From: Brachypodius melanocephalos
Lineage: Eukaryota > Chordata > Aves > Passeriformes > Pycnonotidae
Assembly (NCBI GenBank): GCA_013398615.1
Contig: VZSR01000514.1
Span: forward strand, 7,064,305 to 7,128,304
DNA: 64,000 nt
Reading direction: 5' to 3'
The notes under the pieces were generated by a model, which worked only from the letters and a program-made list of their open reading frames with translations, was not told the DNA's origin and did no database searches. The translations under genes were made by a program, and so were the position numbers. This document shows positions 49,107-61,007 of the stretch, piece after piece (the stretch's first letter is position 1; each line of letters opens with the position of its first letter).

Positions 49107-52100
49107 CCCTTCTCCACAATGCAGCTTTGCAAGAGGCAGATTTCTCCTCATAAAATTTCAAGGGTGTGAAATGCAGGAAAAGTCTCATAAAGCACAATAA
49201 CACCACGACCTCAAATCTTTCGAGCTGGCTGATGTGATTTAATCTCTTTGGCCACAATGAATTCAGGGCATGCACACCCTGTCAGCCACACAAGTTCCTT
49301 CAGAAGCCGTGTGTGGCTGATTCCCATCAATAACTCTCCTCACCCACCCAGTCCAAGGCACCCTCCTCATCTTTCCTTTTGTCTCCTGAGTGCCTGATTT
49401 CCCTCTCATCAGCCACCACGTTAAGAGAGCTGCAGATAAGCCAGTTCTTGAGGGCACCTCAGTGGCTGAAACCTTCCTGGTAGGAATGCCTGTCAGGCAG
49501 CACCAGGAATGGCCAAGCACTGCTCCAGCTCCTCCTGGGAGCCACTGGGGTGGATGTGGCTCTGCAGAGTTCCCTGTTCATTCAGAAGGAGGAGGAGGAG
49601 GCTATTCTATGGAGGATATCCTGAATAACTGAACTGAGAGCTCCCCTAGTGAGGGATTCATTGGGTTTAACATTTGGGATGGAGGATTTCAACAGCTAGG
49701 TGAGATCCTGGGGAAGTTTTGGTGCTAAAGAGTGCTTGATCACAGCTACATCCAGACAGTGTAAGTACTGCATCCTGTGCCCCATCTGTGATTTGTCACA
49801 ATAACAGGCTCATTTTAAAACTGTTTAAAGCAGTTTTAGAAGGCTCCTGCTTCAAGCAGCAGAGGAACAAAAGAAGTGGTTAAACAGTGTTCAGTATCCA
49901 GTACTAAACTCAATTTTTAAGATGGTTCTGTGTCTAAATGCTAGGCAGCCTCTTCCACAGCCATTTAGCATAGAAGTGGGGCTAGCACAATGCAGACAAG
50001 AAATTAAGTCAATATTTAAAAATATTCAAATGGCATTTCAAAGGAACTCTAGCTGCTGATGTAGTCACTTGCACAGTGGATGCTCCATCTGGCAAGTCAT
50101 TAAAAGTTGGGAAAAAAAGTGGAAATGAGAACTGAATAACAAGATGTACACATTTTTTAGAGTAGGACAATTATCAGACCATTATCTGACTGGGTTTTCC
50201 TCTCTTCCTCCCTCCTTGTTTTTAGGGTTTATAATTTTGTCGACTGTCATATCCTTGAGGGAATTTGGTGGAGTCTTTGCTATGTCTTGGCTTTGTTTTT
50301 TTGGGTTTCATTCAATACCTTTCCTTCCTTCCTTTAGTGATGGGAGGGGGGAGTTCTGTCCTGTTTAGGAAGGAGGTGCTGGAATGAAGTGACATTCCCC
50401 AAGTAATTTTTGGCCATCTCCTCTTCAGTGGAGGATGATGATGATGGAGGAGCTCCTGGGTTAGATCCTGTCACAGCTGATCTCTTCTGGGCAGGCTATG
50501 GAGCTCTATCAGTGTCTCCTGGCTCATAGGTAGCACAGCAGGATTTGGCCCAATTTTTATCTTCCTCTGGTGTTTCTACAACGTAAGAAACATTATTCTC
50601 TGAGCTGCCCTGAATCTGAGGAGTTAAGAGGTTACAAACAAAAGTCTTAATTCCCTGTACAGCATGGAAATAACACTCAACATCCAGTTGCCAGGGAACA
50701 AAGTTCTTCCTAAGGAATAATGGACAATGGAGATGCCAAAAATACGATTAAAATCTATTTGGCAATACACCATATTTGTACTTTATCTCAAGCCTTCATC
50801 TTATGATTGCCTTGATAGAGGTGTAGAGCACAGAATAAAATGATGGAATGGGAAAGGAGCATAGATCATTTTTTTCCAGTTCTATGTCACTGCTTTGCAG
50901 AGAGGATGTTCCTGCCAGGGGACATGTTCATCATTTTTCAAGTTTTGTGTCAGTCTTCTAAAGAAGATATCTGTTGATCATGCTCAAATTTATCTAGGGA
51001 GTATATCTATCTCAGCAGAGAGAAAAATAATTCATTCTTTAGATCTGCCAGTCAGAGCAAACATCTGTCCTTACAGTGAGGAAAAGATAGAATCCATATC
51101 CATATCCTGTTTGACAAGTTATCCCCAAGGAAGGCACGAGTCTCACTGTCAGCACGTTCCGTGGGAGAAATAGTGGTGTGAAACAGAAACAAGAACCAAC
51201 CCTCCTAAACCAAAGAATATTTATCCCTACAATTTCTAATTTACACTCTGCCTTACTGCTGGGAGAATCTTGCACCGCCCCCGGAAAACCCTGAACCCTT
51301 TTTTGTGCTCATCACTGCTCAGGTTTAAAGGAATTGTTTCTCAATGAGAGATGCCTCATGAGCTGCGTGAGAAGACAGACTGCAAGGAGACACTTTCTCA
51401 CTTTGAGTCCCAGCCACAGACCTTGGACTATCCAATCTTATCAAGATGTTCAGTGTCTCCAAAAAGTAAGTCAGGCCTTGAAGTGAGAGAACAAAGCCTA
51501 TCGTGTCAAGTGGCAAAACACAGGAGCAACAAGGAATAGTGGCTTAGGAGAAGGACAAAAATAAAATGAACTATCATCAGGTTGTCAGGTTTACAGTTTT
51601 ATGATCTGTACAAGCTTAATAGAGTTTAATAGAGTGGAAATCCATACCTTTGAAGATGCTGTTGGAATGCACACTGCCTGATGAGGTTAATTGAGGAAGG
51701 CCTGAATTCTGCGAAGTCTTAATAGCGCCACTTAAGTGAGTAAAATATGTATTCATTTTTATGTTGACAAAACAATTAAAGCAGTAGCTCATGGCTGTAC
51801 CCATACACTATCTGCTGCGTATTATCTCATGCAACTTTAGTGTGTTTTCTTTATCCCCGCTGTGTGTTGGTGCTGCCAAACCACCCCTCTCCCATTTTTC
51901 TGGTCCTTTTGTAACTGGAGACATCATTTTCCTCTCCTTGCCCTCTCTCCCTTCAGCATTGCCTTCTGTTCCTCCCTGTCTCTCACCATAGGCTGTGGAG
52001 TGTGTTATGTTTTGGAGTCCTGGTTCTGAGAGACAAGCAGCAACATCTTCTCATAAAGCTCTGGAAAGCCCTTCACCAAAGATTCTGGGATGTCACATCT

Positions 52101-52609
52101 ATCATTGGTGCCTTTGAAAGTTTACAGCAATTTGAGATAGATCTATTGATGCAAAACTTCTATTACAGGAGGAAATTTTAAACTTGAGGAACATGGGAAT
52201 AACTACAGCAATAATATTTTTGGGAGGAAGGAGGAAGTTTTATTATTTTTCTCAGCTGACAGTTTCAGTTTTGATTTGTTTTCTCCTTATTAGGCCAATT
52301 CTGTTAGTGCTTCCTTAGGATACACTATAATTCTTAAGGCTGTGTAGTCGTATTTAGACTTTTGAAAACAAGCAACACATCCTCAAGGGCTCTTAAGTAC
52401 ACCAGTGATAATGTTAACTGAAGCAGCGAGAGATCTTTCCTTTCTTGGCTAAAATATTTCTGCAGGACAGTGCCACAGCCTTGGCTATATTCCACCAGTC
52501 TCATCTTCCCTGGCTCACTGTCATGGCTTGCTAGTCTGGAACAAAGCTCTCAGATATGTTGCAAGAAATAAAAAAATTTAAAAAAAAAAATAAATTAAAA
52601 AAAATCTTA
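49107..52609. other. Unique non-coding stretch
   Basis: No recognised gene or transposon. A short GAT-triplet run lies at 50433-50446, and A-rich low-complexity sequence at 52567-52605. The small frames have no features. Confidence 0.5.
52567..52605. repeat. A-rich low-complexity tract
   Basis: About 39 bases consisting of A with T interruptions, including an 11-A run at 52580-52590. Confidence 0.85.
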
Positions 52610-52960
52610 CAGAGAAAGAGAGTTAATGACCACAGTGTGAACTGTTAATACCAAGCAATGCCGAGTCAGAGGAACATGTGGCAGATCTTCACACTGGGCT
52701 CCCTTTGAGACTCTTTGATCCTGCCCAGCTGTAGAACAATTCAGAGCAGTAACACCTGCTGTAAAACAGCTCAGCGACTCTGCTAATTGCTTAACCGAGG
52801 AAAAACAGCGTTAAATAACACGAGGGTGACCACACTGTTCCTGTCTCAAATCACTCAACAAGAGATCAAACATCAAGATCTGCTGCTGCAGCACAGTGAG
52901 AAGGAACAGGAGACCTGGCACTCGCGCTGCGCTTAGAGCCTGAGTCTCAGCTGATACCCT
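52610..52960. promoter_or_regulatory. Candidate conserved non-coding element
   Basis: A repeat-free block with retained CpGs (CAATGCCGAG, CTCAGCGACTC, TTAACCGAGG, CAGCGTTAAAT, ACACGAGG, CTCGCGCTGCGC). It also has an E-box-like CACCTG at 52753-52758 and a homeodomain-like CTAATTG near 52782. The 60-codon minus-strand frame has no features. Confidence 0.27.
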
Positions 52961-54799
52961 CGGGGGAAGGATTTGAACACGACTCAAAGGCATTTTGGGT
53001 GTTTGGAGACCATCTCTCCCGTGTTTCTATCAGTGCACATTCTGATGGATGTGTCTGGAGGCTGGAAGGAAGCGAGTGTCTGCAAAACCCTGAATGCACA
53101 TCAGCCAGCCCCAGGTTTCTGAGGAAGGAGAGTCAGTGAGGAGCTGTGAAATCAGCTTTTTACAGACAGGACAAAACGTCTGGCCAGGAGATTTCTGGGC
53201 AACAATTTCCACCCTGCTGTAAAAAGCCTTTAGGCAAAGAGATCTGTAAACATTTTTGTCTGAGAAACAGAATGGTGGGTGCTGAGCTGAACTACCTTGA
53301 AAAGTGTAATGGACACCTATCATGGATGTGGATGCTTATTGTCCAAAACACAGGCCATCTTTTATTATGAAATTAGGGTAGGTTTGAACTAATGGAGTGG
53401 GATGTTGCTGTTTGCTATTTGCAGATCTGAAGCAGGCAGCTTTTTGTCACTCTCAGACAATGCAGGTGTTTTCACTGTAAAGATCTGGGGAATGCAAGAA
53501 GATGGAGACTAATTTGCAGGTCTTACCTAAAATAGTCATGTATTTTAAGCACTCCTTCCAGCGTGAGACAGTGATAAATTAGGAATCTGTGCCCTGGTAA
53601 GGCTTGTTAGTAAATCTGATATGCAGTTAGCTGACAACTCTGATGCATGGGGTTTCAAACCTGCTCTTTGGAAACCCTGCCTTCTGCCCACCTCCCACCT
53701 CAAAGTGAGGAAGTATATCCATCAAATTTTGCATGGGATAGCTCATATTGCTATCTGGATGATAGGAGCAACATTTTCTGCATTAGCAACTCTCAACAGA
53801 TAATGTCTTGAGGATTGAGAGAGGGAGATTAAGTCTGAATAAATATCCTGTGTTATTCATATTTAATCATTTTACTTAGACGTTGTCTAATCAGTCAAAG
53901 CAACAACTGTTACTGACATATAGGTTTCATAAAAATATATACTAAACTAAAGCAGTAAGCCTTGTCCCTTCATACTCATGTCAAACCTGTAAACAGCTCT
54001 CAGAACAAACTGACTTAGAAATAGAAACTGATGGCTGTAATGAAAGAGCCACGTTACCAAGGGGTGACAAACAGGAAATTTGGACAGATCTACACTGCTG
54101 GAGGAAAGGGAAGGAGAAATTGTCCTGTGAGTAGCTTGGTAAGGATATCTTTGTCACCCTGTTAGCTTCTGAGTTTGGGACAGATTAAAGGTATAAAGAG
54201 GTATCTGCCCAAGTATACATGTTTTAATATCACCACCTTAGAGTCTTTCTCCCCGCTTCATAAATACCAACAGGATGGAGGGGAAGGGCAAAGCAGCAGA
54301 GGGAGAGGGGATGGTTTTGGGGAGACTAAAATGTTTCTGCTTTTCCTGGTACAGAACTACAATACTTGGCAAAAGACTGGGAAGCAGCATTTGAGGGAGA
54401 TAGGGAGGAAGGAAACAGCAAAGATGAGCTGAGAGCAGGACAGAGATGGTGATCTGAAAATTTCTGGAAGAGACAGAGCAGATATATTGCTGATGTGCTG
54501 TAAGTGAAGTGCACCATAACCAGTTCGGCTGAGGTGAGCTGGCATGTGCTTTCACAATGAAATTTGGGTCCTCCATCACATGAAATATTCTCTGGTTGCT
54601 GCCCCATCATTTTACTGCATGGCATTCTTAGGACACAGCAAGCTGTTCTCTACCTTCAGAGACAGTGAGGACGTGTAGCAATGCCTTGAATGTTTTCATC
54701 GTGGCAGAGAATAGGAAGCCTCTCCTGCGAGCATTAGCAATGCAATTTCATAACTATCTGTTCAGACAGTGCACAGGAGCTTGAAAAACAACTGGAGAC
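52961..54799. other. Unique non-coding stretch
   Basis: No recognised gene or repeat. The minus-strand frames at 54238-54579 and 54326-54625 overlap in different frames and are not supported. Confidence 0.5.
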
Positions 54800-55150
54800 A
54801 CTTTATTCCCCCTGGGAAATGCCATCCGAGAATATGTTAATCTGACGAATATGCAAAAGGCTGTCCCCTATTGGTGAACCACGAAGAAAACCACCTCCTT
54901 TTATTCTGGGTTTGTGAGGTCTGCTCCTCCCTGCCAAGAGTGGAGCAATCCTTACCCTCTCATCAAACCAGACAGCTGAAAAGCATGGAGACACTGTGCT
55001 GCCTCCTTTGACTTGCAACGTGAATTTGATATTATCTGTACCACCTTTGACAATGCACTTGAAATTAATCAGAGGAGAAATGTCTTATTTGATTATATTT
55101 GACCATGAACATTGATCAGTTACATGCAATTTTGACTTCAGATCTGCATG
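54800..55150. promoter_or_regulatory. Candidate conserved non-coding element
   Basis: A repeat-free block with CpGs retained in AT-rich sequence (CATCCGAGAATATG, CTGACGAATATGC, CCACGAAG, GCAACGTGAATTTG). It holds an octamer-like ATATGCAAAA (54849-54858), a reverse CCAAT box (CTATTGGTGAACC) and several ATTA/TAAT cores (AATTAATCAG). This is eye judgement only, and no promoter landmark such as a CpG island is present. Confidence 0.28.
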
Positions 55151-56531
55151 TCCAAAGTCCTTTCTAAAAAGAGCAAAATATTACCCAGAGATACACAGGA
55201 GCTTGTATTATCTGAGTCTCTGAAAAGAAACTCTCAGGGGAAATGAATGTACATCTGGGAAATTAAAAATCATTTGCTATGAAACTCTTCATGAGAGATG
55301 GACAGAATCAGAAGAGAGATCCCCAGGACATCAACCCTTTGCCCATTCTCTTTTCACTGCATCTGTGTTAGCTCATCCTCCTTTCATATGAATGTGTTCA
55401 TTTCTGGCAGAGGAGAAATTCCATCAGCCCTCTGAGGAGACCATGGCAAGACCCACTGTTCCTCAGGAGGCATCTGACTTCCCTATCTGTGCTCTGAAAA
55501 ACCCATGGACACTACATAGCCTCTCTATAGCCTCTTTTTCAGGCTTCCTTTCTGCCACATGGGAGCTGCTGTGGCCTTGGGTACAATGAGAATTTGGCAT
55601 CCTTGGGGCAAATCAGTCAGAGGATTTTTCAGACAGACTCAGAGTCAGGTGAGAGCTGTACACAGTGCTCTGCTTGAGGGCTTTGCTTTGGATGTTTTCT
55701 GTGTCTCCTGGGTTGGAATTCCCACCAAGGATGTTGTTAAAGCTCTCCAGAGTCCTTGTTGTTGCTGCAGACCGTGGTCACATCCTCAGTGGTGGCCACT
55801 GTGACTGGACCAGAGCCTCAAGTTTAGCTGCCCCCAAAAGCTCTGGAGCTTTCATGTACCAAAACTTCTCCACAGACTGAAGCAGCATAGAAGTGTCCTG
55901 CTGTACTGAACAGAGCATTTCTGTTAAGGAGTACTTTGTAGGATGCTGTTGGAAAACTTTCTACTGTTACTGCTTGTATCTTAAACAAGTAGAGATCAAC
56001 ACTGGCCAGTTCTGGCCCTTCTTCCCCCTCTGTTTCTTGGGCTAGGGTAGGTCTCCCAAATTTGGTCTATCCCACGTTGCTCAGATAGTCCAGCACTTTT
56101 CACTGATGGTAATAATTTAAATTAGGGTGGGGAAGGAAAAAAAAAAAAGCAGAGAAGAGAAGAGATGCTTATTATTGCATGTAGCAGGATAGTGCTCTGA
56201 TGTCTGCTTTAGTCTTGTGATAACTTATACTGCTCAGCTGCGTGGAGTCTGTGAGCTCAAACAGCACAGGAGCTCAGGAAACTCCTCCTAAAAGACATCC
56301 AGGACTGCCATAGTCCCCACACCGCTCAGAGACTTCAGTGTACTCAGGTGGATTTGCATGTCCTGACAGGTTTTTCTTGACTGTCCTTCAGATTCATCAT
56401 TCCTTTATAAAGGGCAATAGCTTTTCTTACCACTCACCCTGTGACTTTCCTGCTCTTCAGACACCCAAAGGGTCCTGGATGGCATTTCCTGGAGGGAGTA
56501 AAGTGTCTCAAGCTGTTTTTCAATAGGTTCA
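55151..56531. other. Unique non-coding stretch
   Basis: No recognised gene or transposon. A 12-A run lies at 56137-56148. Plus-strand frames at 55392-55589, 55559-55804 and 55665-55880 overlap in different phases and have no family features. Confidence 0.5.
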
Positions 56532-56592
56532 TTTTTTTTTNNNNNNNNNNNNNNNNNNNNNNNNNNNTTTTTTTTTTTTTTTTTTTTTTTTT
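56532..56592. repeat. Poly-T tract containing an assembly gap
   Basis: Nine T are followed by 27 unresolved bases (56541-56567) and then 25 more T. The tract was evidently too long or unstable to be read through. The frame that crosses it (56441-56797) is not meaningful. Confidence 0.97.
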
Positions 56593-58689
56593 GGAACCTG
56601 AGAAGGAATTAATATTTCACAAAAGTGACTGGGTGGGTGGAGGGGGGAGCCTGAATACAAAATTCACTTGTTTATTGGGATGCCGGGGTGGGAATAAAGG
56701 AGGGAAGCATTGCAGGGAGTGTTTTCAAGCTCTTAAGAACATGTTTATCCAAGTGCTGTTCTTAAGCATAAGACTTTTAATAATAAGAGCACAGTAGGGT
56801 AATATAAATGACACAAAAGGCACTCTCACTGCAAAGCTGAACAGTTTGTGGTTTAGTAGATTTTTATGATAAAAGAGACAAAAAGAATAAAAGTTTTTTT
56901 TTTTTCCTTCTCAAAAGCTACCATGCCTGGTAACATCTTTTGCTAACAAAAAGAATTCAGGCTCCCCTCCCTCCTGAGATATGTTCTTACCCAATTAAAG
57001 TCCTCCTGCAGATCTGTAGGCCTGTTGACAACTCGTTCCATGTCACTAGACTTGGTTTGCTGCCCTGTTGCAGAAATTACAATGCAGTGCTTCTCAAATG
57101 GCCTCAGTGTTTATGAGTGGCAGAGGAGAGGGCGTTTTGCAGACCCTCATCCTCCCACCTGGGATCTTCATTCCATCCTTCATCTTTCCCTTTGTTTTCC
57201 CTTCCATCTTGTTTGTCAGCAGCAGGGCTTAGCTACCAACAGGAAGAGATTCCTGCTCTTTTGTATTGGAGCAAAACAACTGTTGTTGTTGTTTGCCTTT
57301 TATTCTTTTTGCCAATTTGCCCTAGGCAGGCTGGAGGTGAGGAGCTCTGAAGTGAGCAAATTTGCCACAAAGGCGCACAGAAAGAGGCTGTGAGCACATG
57401 GAGAGGGGAATGAAACTGTGGGAAACAGTAACCAGCATCCCTTAACACGAAATCAGCCCGTGAAATCTTGATGGAGAGAAGGGAATCCTTTTCTAGTGCA
57501 GAACACTAGGAGCCTGATGCTAGTCCAAATAATGAAATCCTCTCAAAATAGACCTGTAGATAAGCTGTGCAAGCAGTGTTAATGCCAGCTATCATTGCAG
57601 CTGCAGCCCAGCAGCTGGTGCAGGCTATTTGTAAATCTGAGAGCACTGTGGAAAGAGAGGCAATCCCTCCATCAGCAGCTCAGTCACCTTCTCATACTGG
57701 AGTGTGGAATCCAGATGACTGACTTCAAGCCTTTTTTGACAGAAGCAGTAGGAGCAGAGGCTGCCACAAGTTCAAAAAGCTGAACTGTTCAGTTGTGTTG
57801 GCAACTAAAGCATGGCAAAATCTAAGGATGAAACCACAAGGCTTTAAGTGGAATATATGACCTTAATCCCACTAGAGGGCTTTGTAGGAATTTCCCCTCT
57901 CTCACAGACCATGTGAAAGGCTTGGGTGGGTGTCTGGCACAGTGTCTGTGAGCCACTCAGGTATGGAACTCCCACTGAAATTAGGGGAGAGGCCTCAAAT
58001 AATCATTTAGGAACTCTGTCATGATGTAATTTTGATATATAAAAGAGAAAAAATAAAACTTCCTTTTTTTTTTCCTGTTTAGATCTATATGTTGCTTGCT
58101 GAATGAGCTTTTTCCAGTGCAAGGGGATCCCATCTTTTGGCACCAGAGTAGTTTTAGGCACAGCTCTGGACAGAAAGGCCAAAGCAGTCTGTAGTCCTTG
58201 AGTCACCAGGATCTACCAGAGCAGTGGCAGAAGAACATTTTCTGTCTGTCCAGCTGTTGGATCTATTCCTGATCACACATCTGGAGCAATGACCCCGTGT
58301 GGATCCCCCATGGCTCTGTAAAATGCACGCAGGAAGGACAGAGCTGCACCTTGCTGCGTGGCTCCAGGCCAACCCACTCTTCAGCACCTGACAAAATACA
58401 TTATTACCTTGGTCTTTTTTTTTTTTTTCATTTCTCTGATTAAAACCAAACCTTTGTCTGGTTTGCTGGTTGCATCTGTTGTCACTAGTTCATTGGCCAG
58501 TGCATCTACAGCTGGTTTCAGCCTCCATTTAAAATGCAGGGAGTTTAAGCATTAGGTGTAGAATACAGCAGGATGAATAAAGACATACTTGAGCAAACAT
58601 ACATTTAGTAATTTATTTCTCTGCCAGCAGTTTGAGAGAGCTGTGGGGTTTGTGATTTTTTTTTTTTTTAAATCTAATCCATTCAGTCA
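56593..58689. other. Unique non-coding stretch with poly-T runs
   Basis: T-runs lie at 56894-56905, 58064-58073, 58415-58428 and 58656-58669. The 122-codon frame at 57025-57393 (+) has no recognised domain. No transposon is seen. Confidence 0.5.
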
Positions 58690-58870
58690 GCAGTCTCAAG
58701 AGTAAAAGCTTCTGCCTCAGCTTGGGGTTGATGCTTGGTCGAGCCTTAAAGCTTCATGGTTTTTTGACACTGCACTAAGTCGGAAGCTTTGATGTCTGAG
58801 GCTGCTGCCTGCACAGCGTAAATCATATTTTAAAGTTTATTGGTACAAAGGGTGCCTTTCCTCAGACATA
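58690..58870. promoter_or_regulatory. Candidate conserved non-coding element
   Basis: A short repeat-free block with CpGs (GGTCGAGCC, AAGTCGGAAGC, ACAGCGTAAATC) followed by AT-rich ATTTTAAAGTTTATTGGTAC. Constraint is suspected from composition only. Confidence 0.22.
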
Positions 58871-60312
58871 CACATGTGCATCCACACACAGTATCTTCCC
58901 ACTTTTTTTAGCTACCTACAAGTTTCTGTAGGATTAGAGGATTCTTTAGTTTCTATTCCCACATGGATGTTGCCATCTTTAATTGAATGCTTGCAGTATT
59001 TGTGGGCTAAGGTAATACAAACTTGTGCTTGGCAGTGCTGATTGAGGGTCAAAAGAGAAATGAAAATGTTTTTCTCACTCCATGACTGTAGCTGCTGTAC
59101 CTCCTTCTCTTTGGCTGTGTGTAAAAGCTGAGGCCAGTGGGATTAAGTGAAGGCCAGACCTGACGTACAGAGATCAACAATGGCTTTTGGTGTGTGGATA
59201 CCAGCCAGACCATCTTTCCTGGGTCTCCAAGGAGGTTGTTTTTCTCTTGGCACGATGGCTGTGCAGGTCCTTTGGCTGCTGTTTTGCTGCTCCCCTTTTG
59301 GCTGGGCCTGAGGACATGTGTGAGCCACCTTTCTGACGTGTGGAGTGCCACTAGTTTTGGAAGTTCCAGTCTGTCTTTCACAGGCTAGTGGAGCACACCA
59401 GGGCATGGGATTAGCAGGATTAGCAGGATCAGTGTCTGTCGTGGCTGTTCAAAGCTTTCCCCAGTGTACAGATGACTGCTGGCAGGAAGGAGACCTGGCT
59501 CCCTATGGGAAGGGCAAGACACTGACTAAGCACTCATTCCTCTGTTTCAGTCCTTTCCTGTTCCCAAATGTGCTTTATGCAGGAGTACAGAGCACAGTTT
59601 GCACGTGTGCCTTTCCGCCAGATGTAAACTTTCTAAGGAGCTATTCAAAGGCACTGGTGATTGCCTTTGTGTATCTCCTGCTTTCCATCCACACAAGTTG
59701 GAGCACACAGAGAGGCTGTGCAGGCTAAAACCTCTGCTGGATTTATTTACACAAAGTTGTAAAGCAAAAAGGGGCACGAATCCTCCTTGCTCCCTCAACC
59801 ATTGCAGAGTCACCTGGAATCTTTTGCACCTACAGGGAATGCCTAGAAGTTCTCAGGGCAAGAAATAAAGCAGAGGGTCTTTCTTCTCCTGTTATTTTCA
59901 ACAAAACTCTTTATCAGTCATTCTTTAAAGAGCTGAGATACTCTCTCACACCTACTGTCTGCAGTTGTCACCTAGAGTAAAAAAGCCAAGTATTCAGGCT
60001 TTTTCTCTCTTTCTTCAGAGTAGCTGCAGAGGGCTCAGGGAGAAGTATATTGAAATACATTAGCAACACCAAAAACCTCCTCCACCTACTCTATCATCTT
60101 GGTATTTTTCCTCCAGCTGCTATTTATCATCTATGTATAGATTCCCTGAATGAACAAAATTCTTCAAGAATTCATGATTCAGGCTGTAGGGCCAGGAGGT
60201 AACTGGGGGGAAGGAAAGAAATGGCAGGTAAAACGTAATTAATTGTCCATGCACTGCTTTCCCTCAGCCATCTGTACAGCTCTTTCCTTAGGAAGTGGAA
60301 ATGCCTTGGTGT
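58871..60312. other. Unique non-coding stretch
   Basis: Opposite-strand frames overlap heavily at 59049-59868, and none is recognised. No repeat is identified. Confidence 0.5.
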
Positions 60313-60450
60313 AAAGGTCAAGGTATTAGTGCACTGGGCAGGATTCAGACAACCTTTTTTCAATTTCTGCTATTGACTCCCTGCATGACCTGAGGTAGGT
60401 CCCTCATTTCTCTCTGTCTTAGATCTCTATCTGTAAAATAAGGGTAAGTG
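60313..60450 (+). mobile_element. MIR-like ancient tRNA-derived SINE core
   Basis: The order of segments follows the amniote MIR consensus. There is a GTGCACTGGGCAGGATTCAGAC segment (compare 'GCACTGGACTGGGAKTCAGGAGACC'), then TTTCTGCTATTGACTCCCTGCATGACCT (compare 'CTCTGCCACTGACTTGCTGTGTGACCT'). Next come GGTAGGTCCCTCATTTCTCTCTGT (compare 'GGGCAAGTCACTTAACCTCTCTGT') and finally ATCTGTAAAATAAGGGTAA (compare 'ATCTGTAAAATGGGGATAA'). The last block is the best preserved. Polymerase III box B is degraded, so it is a dead copy. Confidence 0.78.
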
Positions 60451-60862
60451 TATTTCTTTTCCTTTTCCAGTCTGTTTGCCAGCTCTTTAATTTTTTCTTT
60501 ATTTGTCATCCACACCTTGGCTTTGGGTAGGGATGCATACCCACACCTATGGCTCTCAAAGCACAATGACAGGAATGCAAATATGTGAGACCATACCTGA
60601 GCTTCAAAACCACCACAGTATATCTGCTCTCTCTTACTGGTTGTTTTTCCTATTTGTATCCTTCTTCATCCATTAAAATCTGTGATTTTAAAGCAGCCAA
60701 GTAGTTATGACCCCATTAGTATAGAATAGGAATTTGTGATAATCTTAAACCACTTGCAGACCACTGAAGATGGGAAGAGATTTCCCAGCAGCAGATTCAC
60801 TTGCAGCTGCAGCTTTGGGTAAGGAATTTCTTTAGGAAAGTTTTGCTGGCCAGTGTTTGTCA
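60451..60862. other. Non-coding stretch between MIR-like SINE and CR1 tail
   Basis: Unique DNA with no recognised gene. The minus-strand frame at 60360-60566 overlaps the SINE and is not a gene. Confidence 0.5.
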
Positions 60863-61007
60863 TGATCCCTGGATGTGTTTAAAAAAAGACTGGATGTGGC
60901 ACTCAGTGCCATGGTTTAGTTGATGTGTTAGGGCATGGGTTGGACTCTGTGGTCTTGAAGGTGTCTTCCAACTAGTCACTGTGTGAATTCTGTGTGAATT
61001 CTGTGTG
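60863..61007 (+). mobile_element. CR1 LINE, short 3' tail
   Basis: Matches the last part of CR1: GATCCCTGGATGTGTTTAAA, CTGGATGTGGCACTCAGTGC, CATGGTTTAGTTGATGTG, GGTTGGACTCTGTGGTCTTG and GTGTCTTCCAACTAGTCACT. The end is a tandem CTGTGTGAATT 11-mer (about 60978-61007) instead of the usual ATTCTATG 8-mers. Only about 120 bp of LINE is present, a severe 5' truncation typical of CR1 copies. Confidence 0.9.

Noticed and set aside
48760..49275. Longest open frame (171 codons, minus strand)
   Set aside because: Most of it is the antisense of a CR1 LINE 3' fragment; no protein feature is recognised.
53246..53260. TGTAAACAT, seed of miR-30
   Set aside because: Only the first nine bases match and no hairpin partner is seen.
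56441..56797. 118-codon frame including a run of X and F
   Set aside because: It crosses the assembly gap and poly-T tract and is an artefact.
59049..59868. Cluster of six overlapping frames
   Set aside because: Mutually exclusive, no family features and no splice-site support.
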